This document shows, piece by piece, positions 26,459 to 38,322 of a stretch of DNA of 64,000 nt. The stretch is from Sphagnum compactum. Lineage: Eukaryota > Bryophyta > Sphagnopsida > Sphagnales. The stretch's first letter is position 1, and every line of letters starts with the position of its first letter. The position numbers and the translations under genes were made by a program. The notes under the pieces were generated by a model that saw only the letters and a list, made by a program, of their open reading frames with translations, did no database searches and was not told the origin of the DNA. The stretch covers positions 11,842,001 through 11,906,000 of the forward strand of contig OZ234494.1 of the NCBI GenBank assembly GCA_965153455.1, given 5' to 3'.

Positions 26459-29178
26459 CTTCTCAAGCTAGGCAGCCGTCTACACACTCTTCTTCTGTTT
26501 GTCACGGGTGATCTCGTCAACTTTCCAAACGAGTCCTCTGCGATGTGGTAAGACAAATTCCCTGTGGCGCTGTTGTTCACCAAAAGAATGTGAGAGCAAA
26601 GTGGATATGAGAGATGGGTTTCAGGCCTGCTGGTTCTATACTACAGCTGGACCTCAGATCACTTGATGACGCGCTTCCTGTGTTGTTGTGGCCCCGAGGT
26701 CTCATCGCTGTAGCGCCTGGAGGAGGACCCCGCCATCTCCAGGCGTCGTCGTCTCCTCCTCCTCCTCTGCCCACAACCCGCCGCTTTGCCGGCCTTTTGT
26801 TTGTCGTGTCTTTTGGCCCGTCGTTTTGCCGGCCTTTTGTCCTACACCCACCATGTTCCAACATTATTATATGTGCTTCAGCAGTTCCCCCCCCCCCTAA
26901 TCGAAAATTTGGTGAATTTCTTTAAAAATTAGAAAAATTAGCCAAATTTACACTTAAAAAAAAAACCTAATGAAAGGATCACAAACTTAATTGATCATGA
27001 ATACATATAAAAATATTTTTTATTCAATATAAGACTCATGCAAATTCTTTTTATATATTTATGATAAAAAAATTGGATTATCAAACATATCATTATCCCA
27101 AAAAATTGTTAATAAACATTCATTTTGTCACAAGACATGCACAAAATGTATTTTAATATGTTTATTCATATTATAGAACATGTGTTATATAATAATGATG
27201 TGATGCATAAAACTTAATCAAATTATCAAAACATATATCAAAATACAATTTTAATCAAAATTAAAATAAACATAGTACGACATTAAAAAAAATAGTTCAT
27301 CTTTTTTTTTTTGGGTTCATAAATTATTTCAATTGTTTCTTTCACATAATGCACACATAATGAGGTGAATATCGCTTGGTGTGTAACACTATAAGCGAGT
27401 GCAAATCACAATGAAAAAGAAAAAATATGTGCATGCCTAAACATAGAAAACTCATTACATGTTCAGATGTCAATTGACATGAAATGTTGAAATAACTTTG
27501 ATAAAGATGAATTTCGACCAAAGGGTAATGACAACATAATGTAATGTGTAACATGCAATAAATCCTCTCATTCTTTGCACCAAGACTAAAAGCATTGGAA
27601 AAACAAGAAAACAACAAATATCATTATGGACCAAAAAAAAGATTTTGAGTGTTGTTGAAATGAAAGACACTAATTTATTCTTGTATGAAATTGAAATCCA
27701 TTCAGTGTATTTGCATTCAATTCCAATTCAACAATTGGATTAAGATTCAATCGATTTGAATTCAAATTCAATAAAAAACAAATGGTATGCAAATTGGTGG
27801 AGAATGTATTCAATACTTTTTTGTGAATATTATGTTAATTTTTTAAAAAAAATACACAAATCTGAAAAGACACCTTTCCATGCTTCTTCACTTGAGAATG
27901 GGCTAAAGAAATTTTCAATTTGAAATTGTTCAATGTACAATGATTTGAGGAACTTAAGATTATCCTACCTAAACCAACTCACAATGAATCATTGTCATTA
28001 GAATTAAACATGAGTTTTGACATTATCTTTTGCCACCTTTTATGCATGTCCAATGTACTATGTAAACAAAATTGAAATAAATTTATCTTTTTGAAATTAT
28101 TAGCATACAACCTTGCACACATTCACACAAAATGTTACACAAAACAAAAAAATTGTTGCATGAAAAAATATGGGTGTTGCCCCTTGCACCATGGTACAAA
28201 AATGCGAGTCCGAAAAAAACCCTAACCAAAGTGATGAATGTATACAAGCTCTAAGTTTCAATAGGGGAGGAGGAGGAGGACAATGAGGAGATTCCTTCTC
28301 CAAGCCCTCCTTCTATTACTACTACCGCCTCCACCACCATGAATCGATATAGGCCTTCCTCCTACTACCAAGAAAATAACCATAAAAAATGAAAACAAAA
28401 ACAAAAAAGTAAAAAAGACACAGAAAAACATAAAACAAAATACAAGACAAAAAAAAACAAGAGAAAAAACAAAACCCAAAAAAGAGAAAAAAAGAAAAAA
28501 AAAAAAAGGCTTTCAAGAAGAAACAAGAAGATCAATAAAACAAGCTCTGGAAAAGAAAAAAGAAAGAGCGAGCAAATAAGCTCTCAAGAAGAAAAAAGAA
28601 TAGCAATAAAACAAGCTTTGAAGAAGAAAAAAAGAAAACCACAGATTGTGGTAACCTACCTAGTAATAGGATATGGGGACTAGAGGGCAGGGAGAGACAT
28701 AGACACCCTTCAAACTGACATTTTGACAAGCAATCCTTGTCTCAAATCAATCTGCCCATTTTTGTCATTTCTTGGTTAATCTCTCATACGGTACAAAGAG
28801 AAGGGATTTGCAGCATGCTGTAATACAACATAATAAGGCATAATTACCTTGACAGCGCTAGTCACACTAAATGCTTATATCCTCCTATGGCAATAGGAAA
28901 TCTATGGGCTGTTTCTACTGTAATCACCTCATGACGTGTGCCACCAAAACCCTTGTTGATACAAACAGGGGACTAATCTGGTGTAATAGACTCAAAAACT
29001 AGAGGCCAAAAGAAACTTTGTTTCTAACAGTGACCAGAAAGAACAATAAGGGTATGTATAAGAGGAGAGACCCCAGCTCTCCAGATGTGAACAAGAACCT
29101 TTTTTCAGTGAATTGTCAAATCCCTCGTGATTCTCAATATAATTTGATCAAGCAGTAGTATTTCTGTCATCATACATT
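26459..29178. other. Intergenic region between RAB2 and the desaturase gene
   Basis: The first 450 bp is the relatively GC-rich RAB2 upstream flank. It contains TTGCCGGCCTTTTGT twice, near 26787 and 26828. The rest is AT-rich. From about 28380 to 28640 the plus strand is almost pure A/G with C, with degenerate repeats of an aagctct...gaagaaaaaagaa phrase, which creates long spurious Phe/Leu/Ser-rich antisense frames. No gene is recognisable. Confidence 0.55.
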
Positions 29179-31580
29179 TCAATCACTTTTGGGGATGATC
29201 TTTGGCTTCCGCATAGTCCTGCTGAAGGGCCCAACAGAGGGATCTGTTATGTACTTGTAAATTACATGTGTCCATGATGTATGAAATGCAAGATGGTCAT
29301 AAAACTCCGGGGCAATTTGCCGCACCTTCACAAGGCACAGAAACAGTGCAAATGAGTATGCGAACCAAGTCTTGGCAGAATGGGATATTTTTGTGATCTA
29401 TCTATCAACTTGTGTAACTTAAGAACATGATTCGAACAAGAAGAGTTTCTTTTTCTTTTACAGCCTCTAATATTTTCACCTAGAAGCCAAAATTGACAAT
29501 GGGTTGAGTAGAGACCCCTGTCTTCAGAAGAAGGAAACCTCCAAAAGAAAAAAGAGGCTCACCCTGTACAGTTTACATCCAGGAACTCGAGGGAAATCAT
29601 GGTGTTCAACATGATACCCAACATTCCAAGTCAAGAGGTTAAGAGGCCCATAATATGAGTACGTCTCCTGACCCTTCAAGAAGACATAGTGCTCAGCAAT
29701 GAAGTGGCCAGCAACTGGGTGCATGCCTCCCCCAAGAAATGTTGAAAGCACCAAATAGACCAACGCTTTCCATCCAGAAAAGTAAACCAGTACAGCATCG
29801 AATCCCAATTGGACAATGAAGTTGGAGGCTTCCCATAATCCTGGAGTCTTGGGGTTCAGAAAGAGGGGCCGGAGTGCATAAAAGAAGAGCTGGCAAATGA
29901 CCCACAAAACTTTCATCACAATATTGGTCACGACACGGCCCTCAGCATAGCTTGGGATGTCCATGTCAAAGCCTTCCACTCCTTGGAACCGGTGGTGCTC
30001 AAGATGGTACTTTTGGAATGTGATGGACATTGGGATGCTCACTGGCAGATTTGCAAATAAGCCAAGGAATCGATTGTAAATCGGTCTTGAGAATGCAAGG
30101 TTGTGGCTTAGTTCATGGATAGCCAGGAATAAGTTGTGGTTCAGAATAGCTCCAAAGCAGTAGGATACAGCAAGAAGTACAGGCCAACTCACTTCCTGCA
30201 TATAGGTTGCTGTCCATGTCTGTAGCAACACAACTGCAACAATCTGCTATGGGCAAACAACATAAACCCAGAAAAAATTCAGAAACATGGGTTTCTCTAG
30301 ATGAGGGGGAGAACCACAAAACAATTGCATTAAAATTCTGAAATTCTAAGTGGTAGAGCCTGTTTGTCTATGTATTGACTTCCTGTTCAGAGTCCTTTTT
30401 CTTCAATCTCATCCTATGTGATGTGTGCTAAGTTATGAAGACAAAACTGTTGATGGATGGCATTTCTCAAACACTGCATTTTCTCCAAAGGGTTAGACCT
30501 GAAAAAGAATCCTGAAAGGATAATCTTGTTGCTGCTATCATATGCATACATACACTGGATGTCAATCCCCTTCAACTTCACTGGCCAAGATGTAAATTGG
30601 TATTCCTAAGCATGGCACATTTCCAAGCATATTCTAGCTTCTTCTTACAATGTAGTGAGATCAGGAATGCAGTGCTCTGTTTCTGAATTGTTGGCAATGT
30701 AGTTCTTTACAATGTATTGTAAGGAATCTGCTCTGTTTCTGAATTCCTAGCAAATGTAGTTGTTTACAACATAGTGTCAGAAATGCAGTGCTCTGTTTCT
30801 GAATTCCTGACAAATGTAGCCTTTTACGATGTGCCTGAGATCTGAAACTAGTTCACGAATCAAATGCAAAACTTGCTGGTAAAAACCTGCTGATAGCCCT
30901 ATCCAGCATCTGACATCTAGTGTAATCATGGATCTGAGCTTCCCAATCTACTCAAGATTTTAGCCAATACCGTTTTTATCAAAAACTGCTTCCTAATGTA
31001 ATTCCTCGGTATATAATCTGCTGCTCCTCAGGATAGGTGGGTGTTGCAAACACAGCCCAGAAAGTGCTCTACTGAGGTCCAAAGAAGCATGAGACGATTT
31101 TCTACTGACCTACATTGTCAGGGACTCTCCTTCCTTTGGAAAATGCATAGCAGATCCCCACACCTGGGCTAGACTCAAGAAGAAAAACCAGAAATTAAGG
31201 GGAGGGGGAAAAAAGCCCACCCATTTCAACAACTTCCCTCACAAAACAGCAGAAGCAACCAAGCAAGCAACCCAAATAAATAAACACAATAAGAAGAAGA
31301 AGAAGAAGATTGCGAGTACAGATTCACTCGCCTGCGGCAATGCCCAAGGATCCGGTCCAAACAGCTCACGGATTTCGGGGTGCGCTGCCAGAATCTGCTT
31401 ACGCCTGGTTGCATGTGGCTCGTCGCTTTCAGACCAAAAGAAGTCAATAGCCATCATACTCTTCTTCCGCTTCTGGTTGATGGACTCCTCCTCCTCTACC
31501 TCCTCCCCCGTAGCCGCAGCAGGAGGCGGCACCACTTCCGTAGCTTCAGGTGGAAAGCCTCCATCCCCTCCACGACCCAT
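29179..31580 (-). CDS. DES1: Sphingolipid delta-4 desaturase, 3 exons
   Basis: This is a membrane fatty-acyl desaturase-family enzyme expected to introduce the delta-4 double bond of the sphingoid base in ER ceramide synthesis. Exons in transcription order: 31580-31332, 30243-29563, 29325-29179; 1077 nt, 358 residues. The three His boxes are present: HELSH (126-130), HLEHH (163-167) and HVEHH (294-298), with hydrophobic segments between them. The N-terminal DFFWSESDEPHATRR and FGPDPWA blocks are those of plant DES1-like proteins (about 332 residues in Arabidopsis), and here a Glu/Gly-rich extension of about 30 residues precedes them. Intron 1 begins CAG|GCGAGT, a GC donor; this junction gives a gap-free alignment. 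Intron 2 is GT-AG. Substrate choice (delta-4 rather than bifunctional) is inferred from family membership. Confidence 0.93.
30674..30840. repeat. Three short tandem repeats in desaturase intron 1
   Basis: The phrase GCTCTGTTTCTGAATT occurs at 30674, 30730 and 30790. It is each time followed by a gcaa-TGTAG block and a run of ttac and tg. The period is 56-60 bp. The repeat lies inside intron 1 of the desaturase gene and shows no coding content. Confidence 0.7.
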
Positions 31581-32030
31581 CTCTCAAAAAAACACTACAA
31601 ACCAATACAAAAAAAGGCAATGCAAGGCAGGTGACGATGATCACCACCTCCACCACCACAAACCAACAACAAGAACGCAGCAGTGGAGAAAAGATGAACA
31701 AGAGTGTGAAAAATACCCCAAACCACAAATTCATACAAGGATCCCGTAAGAGACGCAGAAGGACGAGAAGAAGAAGAAGAAGAAGAAGAAGAGAGGGAGG
31801 AAGCGAGCGCGCAAGAAAGAATGGAAAGAAAGGGCGGAAGCGGACGCGGTTGCAGGCGGAGGCAGGCAGCAGCGGCACCAGCGTTGCAACAACGACAGTA
31901 GTAACGGCGCCGCTTCATTCCCTGGGCTGATACCCTGTCTTCCCATATACCCGGAGGTTCCATTTTCGAAGTTGGTTTCCCAACACTTCGTGATAGGATT
32001 CCTAGATTTTCTGCTTCTCTGTTTGTCTTA
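31581..32030. other. Upstream flank of the desaturase gene
   Basis: This contains a purine-rich (GAA)n stretch near 31765-31800 and a GC-rich block near 31800-31920 on the upstream side of the minus-strand desaturase start. It probably includes the promoter and 5' leader. No second gene or defined promoter element can be assigned with confidence. Confidence 0.4.
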
Positions 32031-32549
32031 TAGCCAGATTTGGCTAAATCCTCTTGTGGCTGATCGCCACTTTTGGAGCAACATGAGAAAATTGAAAAGA
32101 AAAGCCAAAAAAAACCCCAAACTAAGTGTTTTTCTTTTTTTTTCTCCCCCCTTTTTTTTCTCTCCCTATTTATTTAGGGAAAATAAATAGTTATTTTCTC
32201 CAAATTGGTTGGCATTATGCAGTGTTGATCGGGCTTTTTTTTTTTTCAATTTCATGAGGTGAGTGGACTTGTGGTGGCACGCATCCCAAAGAGGACTTAG
32301 CCAAATTTGGCTAGAGCCTAGGCCAAATTTGGCTAGAGTATACCTGATGTGTTTTTCAAACCCCATTATATACTGGTAACATACAACAACCTTATGTTCT
32401 AATATGGCGAGTTCAACCCCTTTTTCCCCCCCCCCCTCTAAATATGGAGACTTTAGGCCTTTTTTCTTTTTTCCCAAAAAAAATCCCCTTTGGACACCTT
32501 GTAGCGCCATTTTTTTCTGGTTGCCAAATGGTGAATTTAATTCGCCACA
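32031..32549. repeat. Foldback repeat with TAGCCAAATTTGGCTA core
   Basis: Arm 32031-32106 is the reverse complement, with divergence, of 32232-32312, with a spacer of about 125 nt. Each arm starts or ends with a tagccaRatttggcta palindrome (32298-32313 is perfect), and a further ggccaaatttggcta follows at 32321-32335. The segment 32235-32549 is repeated in diverged form at 55803-56056. This looks like a small non-autonomous dispersed element without coding capacity. Confidence 0.65.
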
Positions 32550-32865
32550 AAAAAAAACCCTGACGTAAATCGGTGATATATATACATATTTTAATTTTTT
32601 GATGTTCCATCGTTGGCCAATATTCTAAGAGAGATTTAGCATTAAATGGCGACATGTTTTAGAGCCTGCCAAAATTGCAAAGAAACTATTTAAAAAAATG
32701 CTACTCAACTAAAATCAGAGTCTAAATGTGGCGATTTTCTTTTTTAAAAAGAAGGAAAAAATTAGATACCCGAAAGAAAAAATCAGACTAAAGAACCGTC
32801 CCATTTGGTGGCGGTTCTCAGGCACAAGCGGGCCGGCTCTTTCATGACCTGACATTCATCACTTG

Positions 32866-32937
32866 TCAGTTGTTCCTCTGGTGGCGGTTCTTTCGACAAA
32901 ATGATGACCGGAACTGCCCACCAGAGGAACCAACTGA
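32866..32937. repeat. Short inverted repeat (hairpin)
   Basis: Bases 32866-32890 pair with 32911-32937 with only two single-base bulges and a G-U pair or two around a 20-nt loop. Part of the left arm (ggtggcggttct) is also present as a direct repeat at about 32804-32816. The region lies between the desaturase flank and the LINE remnant and is not inside a recognised gene. It may be a small foldback element or, less likely, a small-RNA precursor. Confidence 0.6.
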
Positions 32938-32939
32938 AC

Positions 32940-34029
32940 TCACAACCAGAGCAGGTAGGTTGTGAGTCGCGACCAGTGTGGGGGCGGGTATTTGATTTTT
33001 GTAATACCCATCAGTTCTGGGGCATTTGAAAAAATTCGGAATCAAAGACCCTTCGGTTCTGGGTATTTGAAAATTTTCGGGATCAAAAAAGAACCGATGA
33101 TGGGTGGTGGTCGCGGTATTTGCACTCTGATTCAACGAACTGTCGGTTCCGGGCATTTATAAACCTTCAAAGAACCATCGAGTTTCACGAAACGAGCCGA
33201 CAAAGACCCGACAGCTTGAAGGTGGTCATTTGATTTTTTTGAGAACCATGATTATATATAATAATCCAGTATTTTGATTTTTGATAACTGCAATTGTATA
33301 TCAAAACCAGGCGCATTTGATTTTGTCGATAATCAGGATTATCAACTTTGATACCCGGATTGATACCCAGCAGGGGTTTGATGCAGTTTCTAATACCTGT
33401 CTGACTCTGGTTGTGACTAGTGGTGTGCGTGTAAGTGTCAATAGTTGTATATATAGCGTGTAAATCTTGTGTAAATGTTAAATGATTTACACTTCTGCGT
33501 CCAAACTTTTTACACTGTTAGCCTGTGTATAATGTCTTTTACACTTACACAAGGCCATTGTAAATATATTTGTCAAATACACTTACACAGCCCTATGTAA
33601 ATGTTCGACAAGGTGACCCAGGTAAATATGTTAATACCAGTGTTGGGTGAGTACCCAGTTTGGCAGGATAGAAACGGTCGGTTCTGGTTTGAGTTGCGTC
33701 AAAACTGGGAATAAATGAAATCTCCTTGAAATTTTACTTTGGGCAGGTCTTAACAACATGGCATCACCCTAAGATGATTTAGCCAGATTTGGCTACATAC
33801 TAGATATGAAAGTTTGAAAAAAAACCATAATCCTCTTATGTATTTTTACTTGTTGGAACTTATCATAAAAAATTTGGTGATTTGGATTTTATTTTTATTT
33901 CGAAATCTGGTAAATTTGGGTCCATTATTTCCATGAAAAATCCTTGAAATCATCATTTTTTCAGGTCAAAACTTTGGCAAAATTTGACCCAAAAATAAAT
34001 AAATGCTGGCTGTAAACCCATTCCAAGGG
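32940..34029. other. Repeat-rich intergenic DNA before the LINE remnant
   Basis: A ggttctgggyatttgaaaa-type phrase recurs near 33014, 33054 and 33144. A cluster of gtgtaaa/tttacac motifs occupies about 33425-33610. A copy of the palindrome core (tagccagatttggcta) lies near 33781. No coding sequence is seen. Confidence 0.5.
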
Positions 34030-34920
34030 TTTCGATCGTTGTATTTTGAAAGAACCAGCGTCCATAGAAGATAGTTATGTTAATGGAAGGTACATTCCAC
34101 CATTCTGCACGATTTTAATGCGCGAACTGCAATGTTACCAAATACCATCGACATTAGCGACCTTTGTGAACTGTTACAGGTGCCTGAACTCACTTAGACT
34201 AAGCAACCAAATGCTGTGGTTAAGCGACAAAATCGCGACGCCAGTGTTGGCGGCTGGGGCCGCGAGCTTTTAGACCTATGTTGTGACGCTGGGTTGCTCA
34301 TCATCAACAGTCGGACACTTGGCGACGAATAAGGGGAGTTCACTTGCTTGGCAAATGGGGGGCGTAGCACTGTCGATTATATTGTTGGCTCACTTGCAAT
34401 TTGGCAAGCTGCTACACACCTCGAGGTGATAATAGACGACACCCACTATTGCGCGATGGGGGAAGACTCTGACCACAGGCCGTTACACTTATGGTTGAGC
34501 ATCGATTGTAGCTTTGTTGAGCCACAACATATAGTTGTAACAAAAAATTCTTACCTAGGTTCACATATGATAAATCAAAAGCTGAAAAGTACCAGTTTGC
34601 CCTAACAGCGAATCTTGGAAACCTATGGGTTGCTGACTCAATCGGGCATCTGGGGGCAGGCGGGTTAGCTGACCTACTGCAGCAGTGCGTGGGTGCTGCA
34701 GTAGAGTCTACTTTTAGCAATAAGCCTTCGGGAGGAAACTGCAAAGCGCGACATTGCCATAAACCCTGGTTTGATGTTGATTGTCGTATAGCGAAGCAAG
34801 AGCTGAGGCTCTGGCTAAAAGCTAACCTCGATTTGCACACCGTTAAACATCAGGCAAGTAAATTCAAAAATTTATTAAAAAAGAAAAGAATTTTCTGGAA
34901 AATTGCAAAGAGTTCAACAT

Positions 34921-35004
34921 ATGTCGCAACCCCACTTTGCCCAAGTGTGGGGGTGAAGCCCAATGTCGCAACCCCACTTTGTCCAAGTGTGGGGGTGAAG
35001 CCCA
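34921..35004. repeat. Two tandem 42-bp units at the edge of the inserted repeat
   Basis: Bases 34921-34962 and 34963-35004 are identical except for one position (gcccaag against gtccaag). They form one end of the segment inserted into the LINE. In the distant copy at 47-48 kb the corresponding end is not clearly duplicated. Confidence 0.85.
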
Positions 35005-35780
35005 ACACTTGGAAAAGTTGGAGGTTTGGAGTCCTCCGGGACTCCCGAATGTTCAGAGCTCGACAGCAAGGCCCAAAACACCTCGCATTGGGGTTTTCTT
35101 GGTGTCATTGGAAAGGTCTTGAAACGTAGATATCGAAAATGGCCTCGCATTGGTCATTTGGGCTTCTGCAACCCAAGTTATGGGCAAAAGAAGGGCCGGG
35201 AGTCAAATTGGCAGTTTGACTCCCGACCACTAAAAGTCGGGAATCGACCTCTTCCCGACATCCGATTTGAGAGTGCGACATGGCGTTGGAAAGATCTCGA
35301 CGAGAGCTACAACTTTGGTTCAGACCTCGTTGCAATCGGACTCTGCAGTTGGGAGTTATGGCCGTTCAAAGTTCTGGGAGTCCAGCCGGGACAATTTCGG
35401 GACTCCATTTCGGGAGTCCCAACAAAATGTGCCATTTGGATGTAGCCTTCACGGCGAGCTGCAGAGATAACTATAAGGGGGAAGGTGGTGGCTTCCCCCG
35501 AGTCCGGGCCGTGGTGAGTCAAGTAGTCCAAAGTGCCTGTGGCTTGTCCCAACACCCAAGGGTGTTCCCGAATGTGAACTAACCCATTTGTGGTTGGTTT
35601 TGGATGCAGATTCGTGCTTGATCTACTAGTCCATCTTCCTAGTCTAATCCCGGGGCTTCCAACTCGACCCTCTACCCCTTTCTAGAGTTGGAAGTCGGGA
35701 GCATGCCCTTCGGTCCCAACTTTCTGCAACTTCACATTGGTGAATCCTCAAGTGGGTTCACCCCGGGACCAAGGAACGCG
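34925..35780 (-). mobile_element. Repeat inserted into the LINE, possibly a solo LTR
   Basis: The LINE reading frame breaks here and resumes near 35790. The segment is flanked by the same 11 bases, tcaacatatgt, at 34914-34924 and 35781-35791, as expected of a target-site duplication. Read on the minus strand it aligns with 47440-48335 on the plus strand through several blocks, including an ACATCCAAATG-cac block, a GTCAAA-TGCCAATTTGACTCC-type block and a TCAAGACCTTTCC block. No protein domain is seen. With a TTGAC-start and a GGTTGCRACA-end it could be a solo LTR, but the direct-repeat length and exact ends do not settle the class. Confidence 0.7.
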
Positions 35781-38322
35781 TCAACATATGTGTACGCTTA
35801 CGAAGGTGGATGCTCTCTCGTTCTGGAAAAAGTACCGGCCAAGGGCACCCGTTGTGGACAAAATTAGTGCAGTTACGCTTTTGGAAGGCTTCCACGGGTT
35901 AGTTGGCCAGTCTCCGCCACCCATCCGACTGCGAATTGATCACTCGGCCCAGGTGACGGAACCTCCACCTAGCCGCACCCTAAACACAGATATCACACTT
36001 GCTGAGCTATTTCAGGTGCTGAAGAAGCTACAAAGGAATAAGGCTGCTGGTTTGGATGGTATGAAAGCTAAGTTCATTTTGGATGCGGGAGAGCTGCTAC
36101 ACATGCCATTATTGACAATATTCAACTGCTTTCTGGCGAAAGGCTTTCCATAAGCCCTTTTCACTGGGGTGGTCCACGCGCTTTTTAAAGGGGGCGATGC
36201 TTCCGAATTTGATAACTACAGGGGGATAACTGTTGGGCCTATCCTAGCAAAGCTGTTCGCTATGATCCTTGACAAAAGGCTGAGCGAGTGGGCTGAACAA
36301 CATGGGTTGCGTGCCAAGGGTCAATTTGGGTTTCGCAAAGATTACCGCACTACTGACCAACTTTTCATATTGCGAACTTTGATAGAACAGAGCAAGGCAA
36401 AAAAGAAGCCACTCTATTGTTGCTTTGTGGACTTCAAAAAGGCGTTCAATACTGTGCCGCGTGAAGTGCCGTGGGAGGTGTTGGCTAGCCTTGGGGTGGA
36501 AGGACGCTTCTTGCGATGCCTACATGCAATGTATACTAAGGATACCATATGCATCAACCACCCAAGCGAAGGTGTCACCTCCAGCTTCAGGTGCCAACAA
36601 GGTGTGAAGCAAGGTTGCCCTCTCAGCCCCCTATTGTTTGGGTTATATTTGGATGCCCTGGAGGGGCGCTTGGACGGCAGAGAATGCGATGCACCGACCC
36701 TAGCAAATGTGCATGTATGGCTGTTGCTTTTTGCAGATGACCTTGCTCTAACGTCGGAGTCAGAGGTGGGACTGCAGCACCAGTTAAACGGGTTCCAGCA
36801 GTTCTGTGCTGAACGTGGACTTATAGTGAACGTGAAAAAAACAAAAGTCATGGTGTTCAACTCTGTTGACCCATGCCAAAAGTTTGTGTTTAAAGGTGAT
36901 GCTATTGAGCGTGTGTAGACCTTCAAATACCTGGGGATCTTGCTCGAGACCACCCCAAACCTAGACAATGCAGTGGAACATCTAGCAGCTATTAGTAGGC
37001 GCTCGTTGTTCGCATTAAGCCGCCGTTGTGCGGAGCTACGTATTATGGACGTCCAATTATGCTGTAACCTCTTCAACATGTTGGTGCGCTCCACAACAAG
37101 TTATGCTTGTGAGGTTTGGGTGGACTCCAAGAAAATAGAGGCTATTGAAGTAGTGTACCGAGGGTTCCTCAAGTCCTTGCTCGGGGTGCGAAAAACAACT
37201 AGCACGTCCATCGTGCAGGCAGAATTTGGCAAATTCCCCTTTGAACACTTTGCATGGGGACAAGCACTGTTGTACTATAACCGTGTGAGCACGGTCATTA
37301 AAGACCGCATCTTGGGTAAGGCATGGGAAGCCTAACTCGCTATGCTTGCTGCGGGAAAGAACTATTGGGCTAGATTCGTGAAAAAATGGCTACTCAAAAA
37401 TCAGTACCCCGGATGTGGTAGGTTTTCTGCCTCCGGTTCAACCGTCGTTGGAAACGACGCCTAAGCCTGCAACAACCCGTGTGCTCAAGGCAAGAACTGC
37501 TTAACTGTTAGGAACGGCTCCTGAGACAACGCACATACATCCGACCCGTTTAGCAGGGGTGAGAGGCTAGGCGGAGAGCTAAGTACTTTGGTGCAATGCG
37601 CACAACGTATGGGTGGGAGTTCAGATGGCTCAGCTGGCCGTGCTACAACTAGTGCAGCCGGTTGGTGTTAGATCTACGACAGGAGGCCCGATTAACCAGG
37701 AGGCTGGGGCCCCACCCCCTCCAGGTTTTCCCCACACAATATTGAGTGTAAAAAGGGTGAAGGATAATATGCGGCTGGTTTACATTGAAAATATCTTTAC
37801 CAACCGCGAGATCGGGACCAGCGTGTAGACAACATACTTGCGCTTCAAGGGTATGTTGTATGAGAGCGAAAGCTACTTGTGTGACATCAGCTGCGTTCAG
37901 CTACGGGAAGCTCTAGCCCGATTTTGATGTGGTAACACGTAGTTTGAGGTAGTGCTAGGTGCGTGGAAGGGCGTGCCATACGCAAAGAGGCTTTGTCGAG
38001 GTTGCGATTTGGGGAAGGTTGAAGATGAAGAGCACTTGCTTCTTGTTTGTCCAAATACACTGAAAGTTAGGGAACGCTTTTGTTCGACCCTGCCCCTCAC
38101 CACACACTAACACTCACACACTAACACTCTTGCTGAGCTCATGCAGACTACAAACACGATCGCCCTGGCCAAGTTTGTGGCATGCTGCCAGTACCAGAGG
38201 ACAATCTGTCCTCCATGATCTACCTTTCGTCTAATGGACTCTCTCATCCCAAACGGACGTAACATTGTAAACAAGAAACATTCAAAGTTTTCACCCTTCA
38301 AATGAAAGGAAAAAAAAAAAAA

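Larger units (their letters stand above)
34030..38322 (+). mobile_element. Degenerate non-LTR retrotransposon (LINE), endonuclease and reverse transcriptase remnants
   Basis: Endonuclease C-terminal remnants are readable at about 34230-34490 (GGRSTVDYIVGS, then DSDHRPL), but stop codons interrupt them. A linker frame follows to 34914. Reverse transcriptase is readable from about 35790, with FRKDYRTTDQLF, the VDFKKAFNTV motif, QGVKQGCPLSPLLFGLYLD and the catalytic LFADDLAL. In-frame stops occur at 36151-36153 and 36916-36918 and again after 37335. A CCHC-like C-terminal knuckle (LCRGC...EHLLLVCP) lies near 37990-38050. An A-rich tail near 38311-38322 fits target-primed insertion. The N-terminal part is missing, so the copy is truncated and dead. 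An unrelated repeat interrupts it at 34925-35780. Confidence 0.88.

Noticed and set aside
28258-28516. Phe/Leu/Cys-rich antisense frames that look membrane-like
   Set aside because: They are produced by an A-rich plus strand; no family similarity and no conserved pattern.
35026-35582. Overlapping open frames of 60-140 residues in the insert at 35 kb
   Set aside because: They lie in a non-coding repeat whose other copy at 47-48 kb does not preserve the frames.
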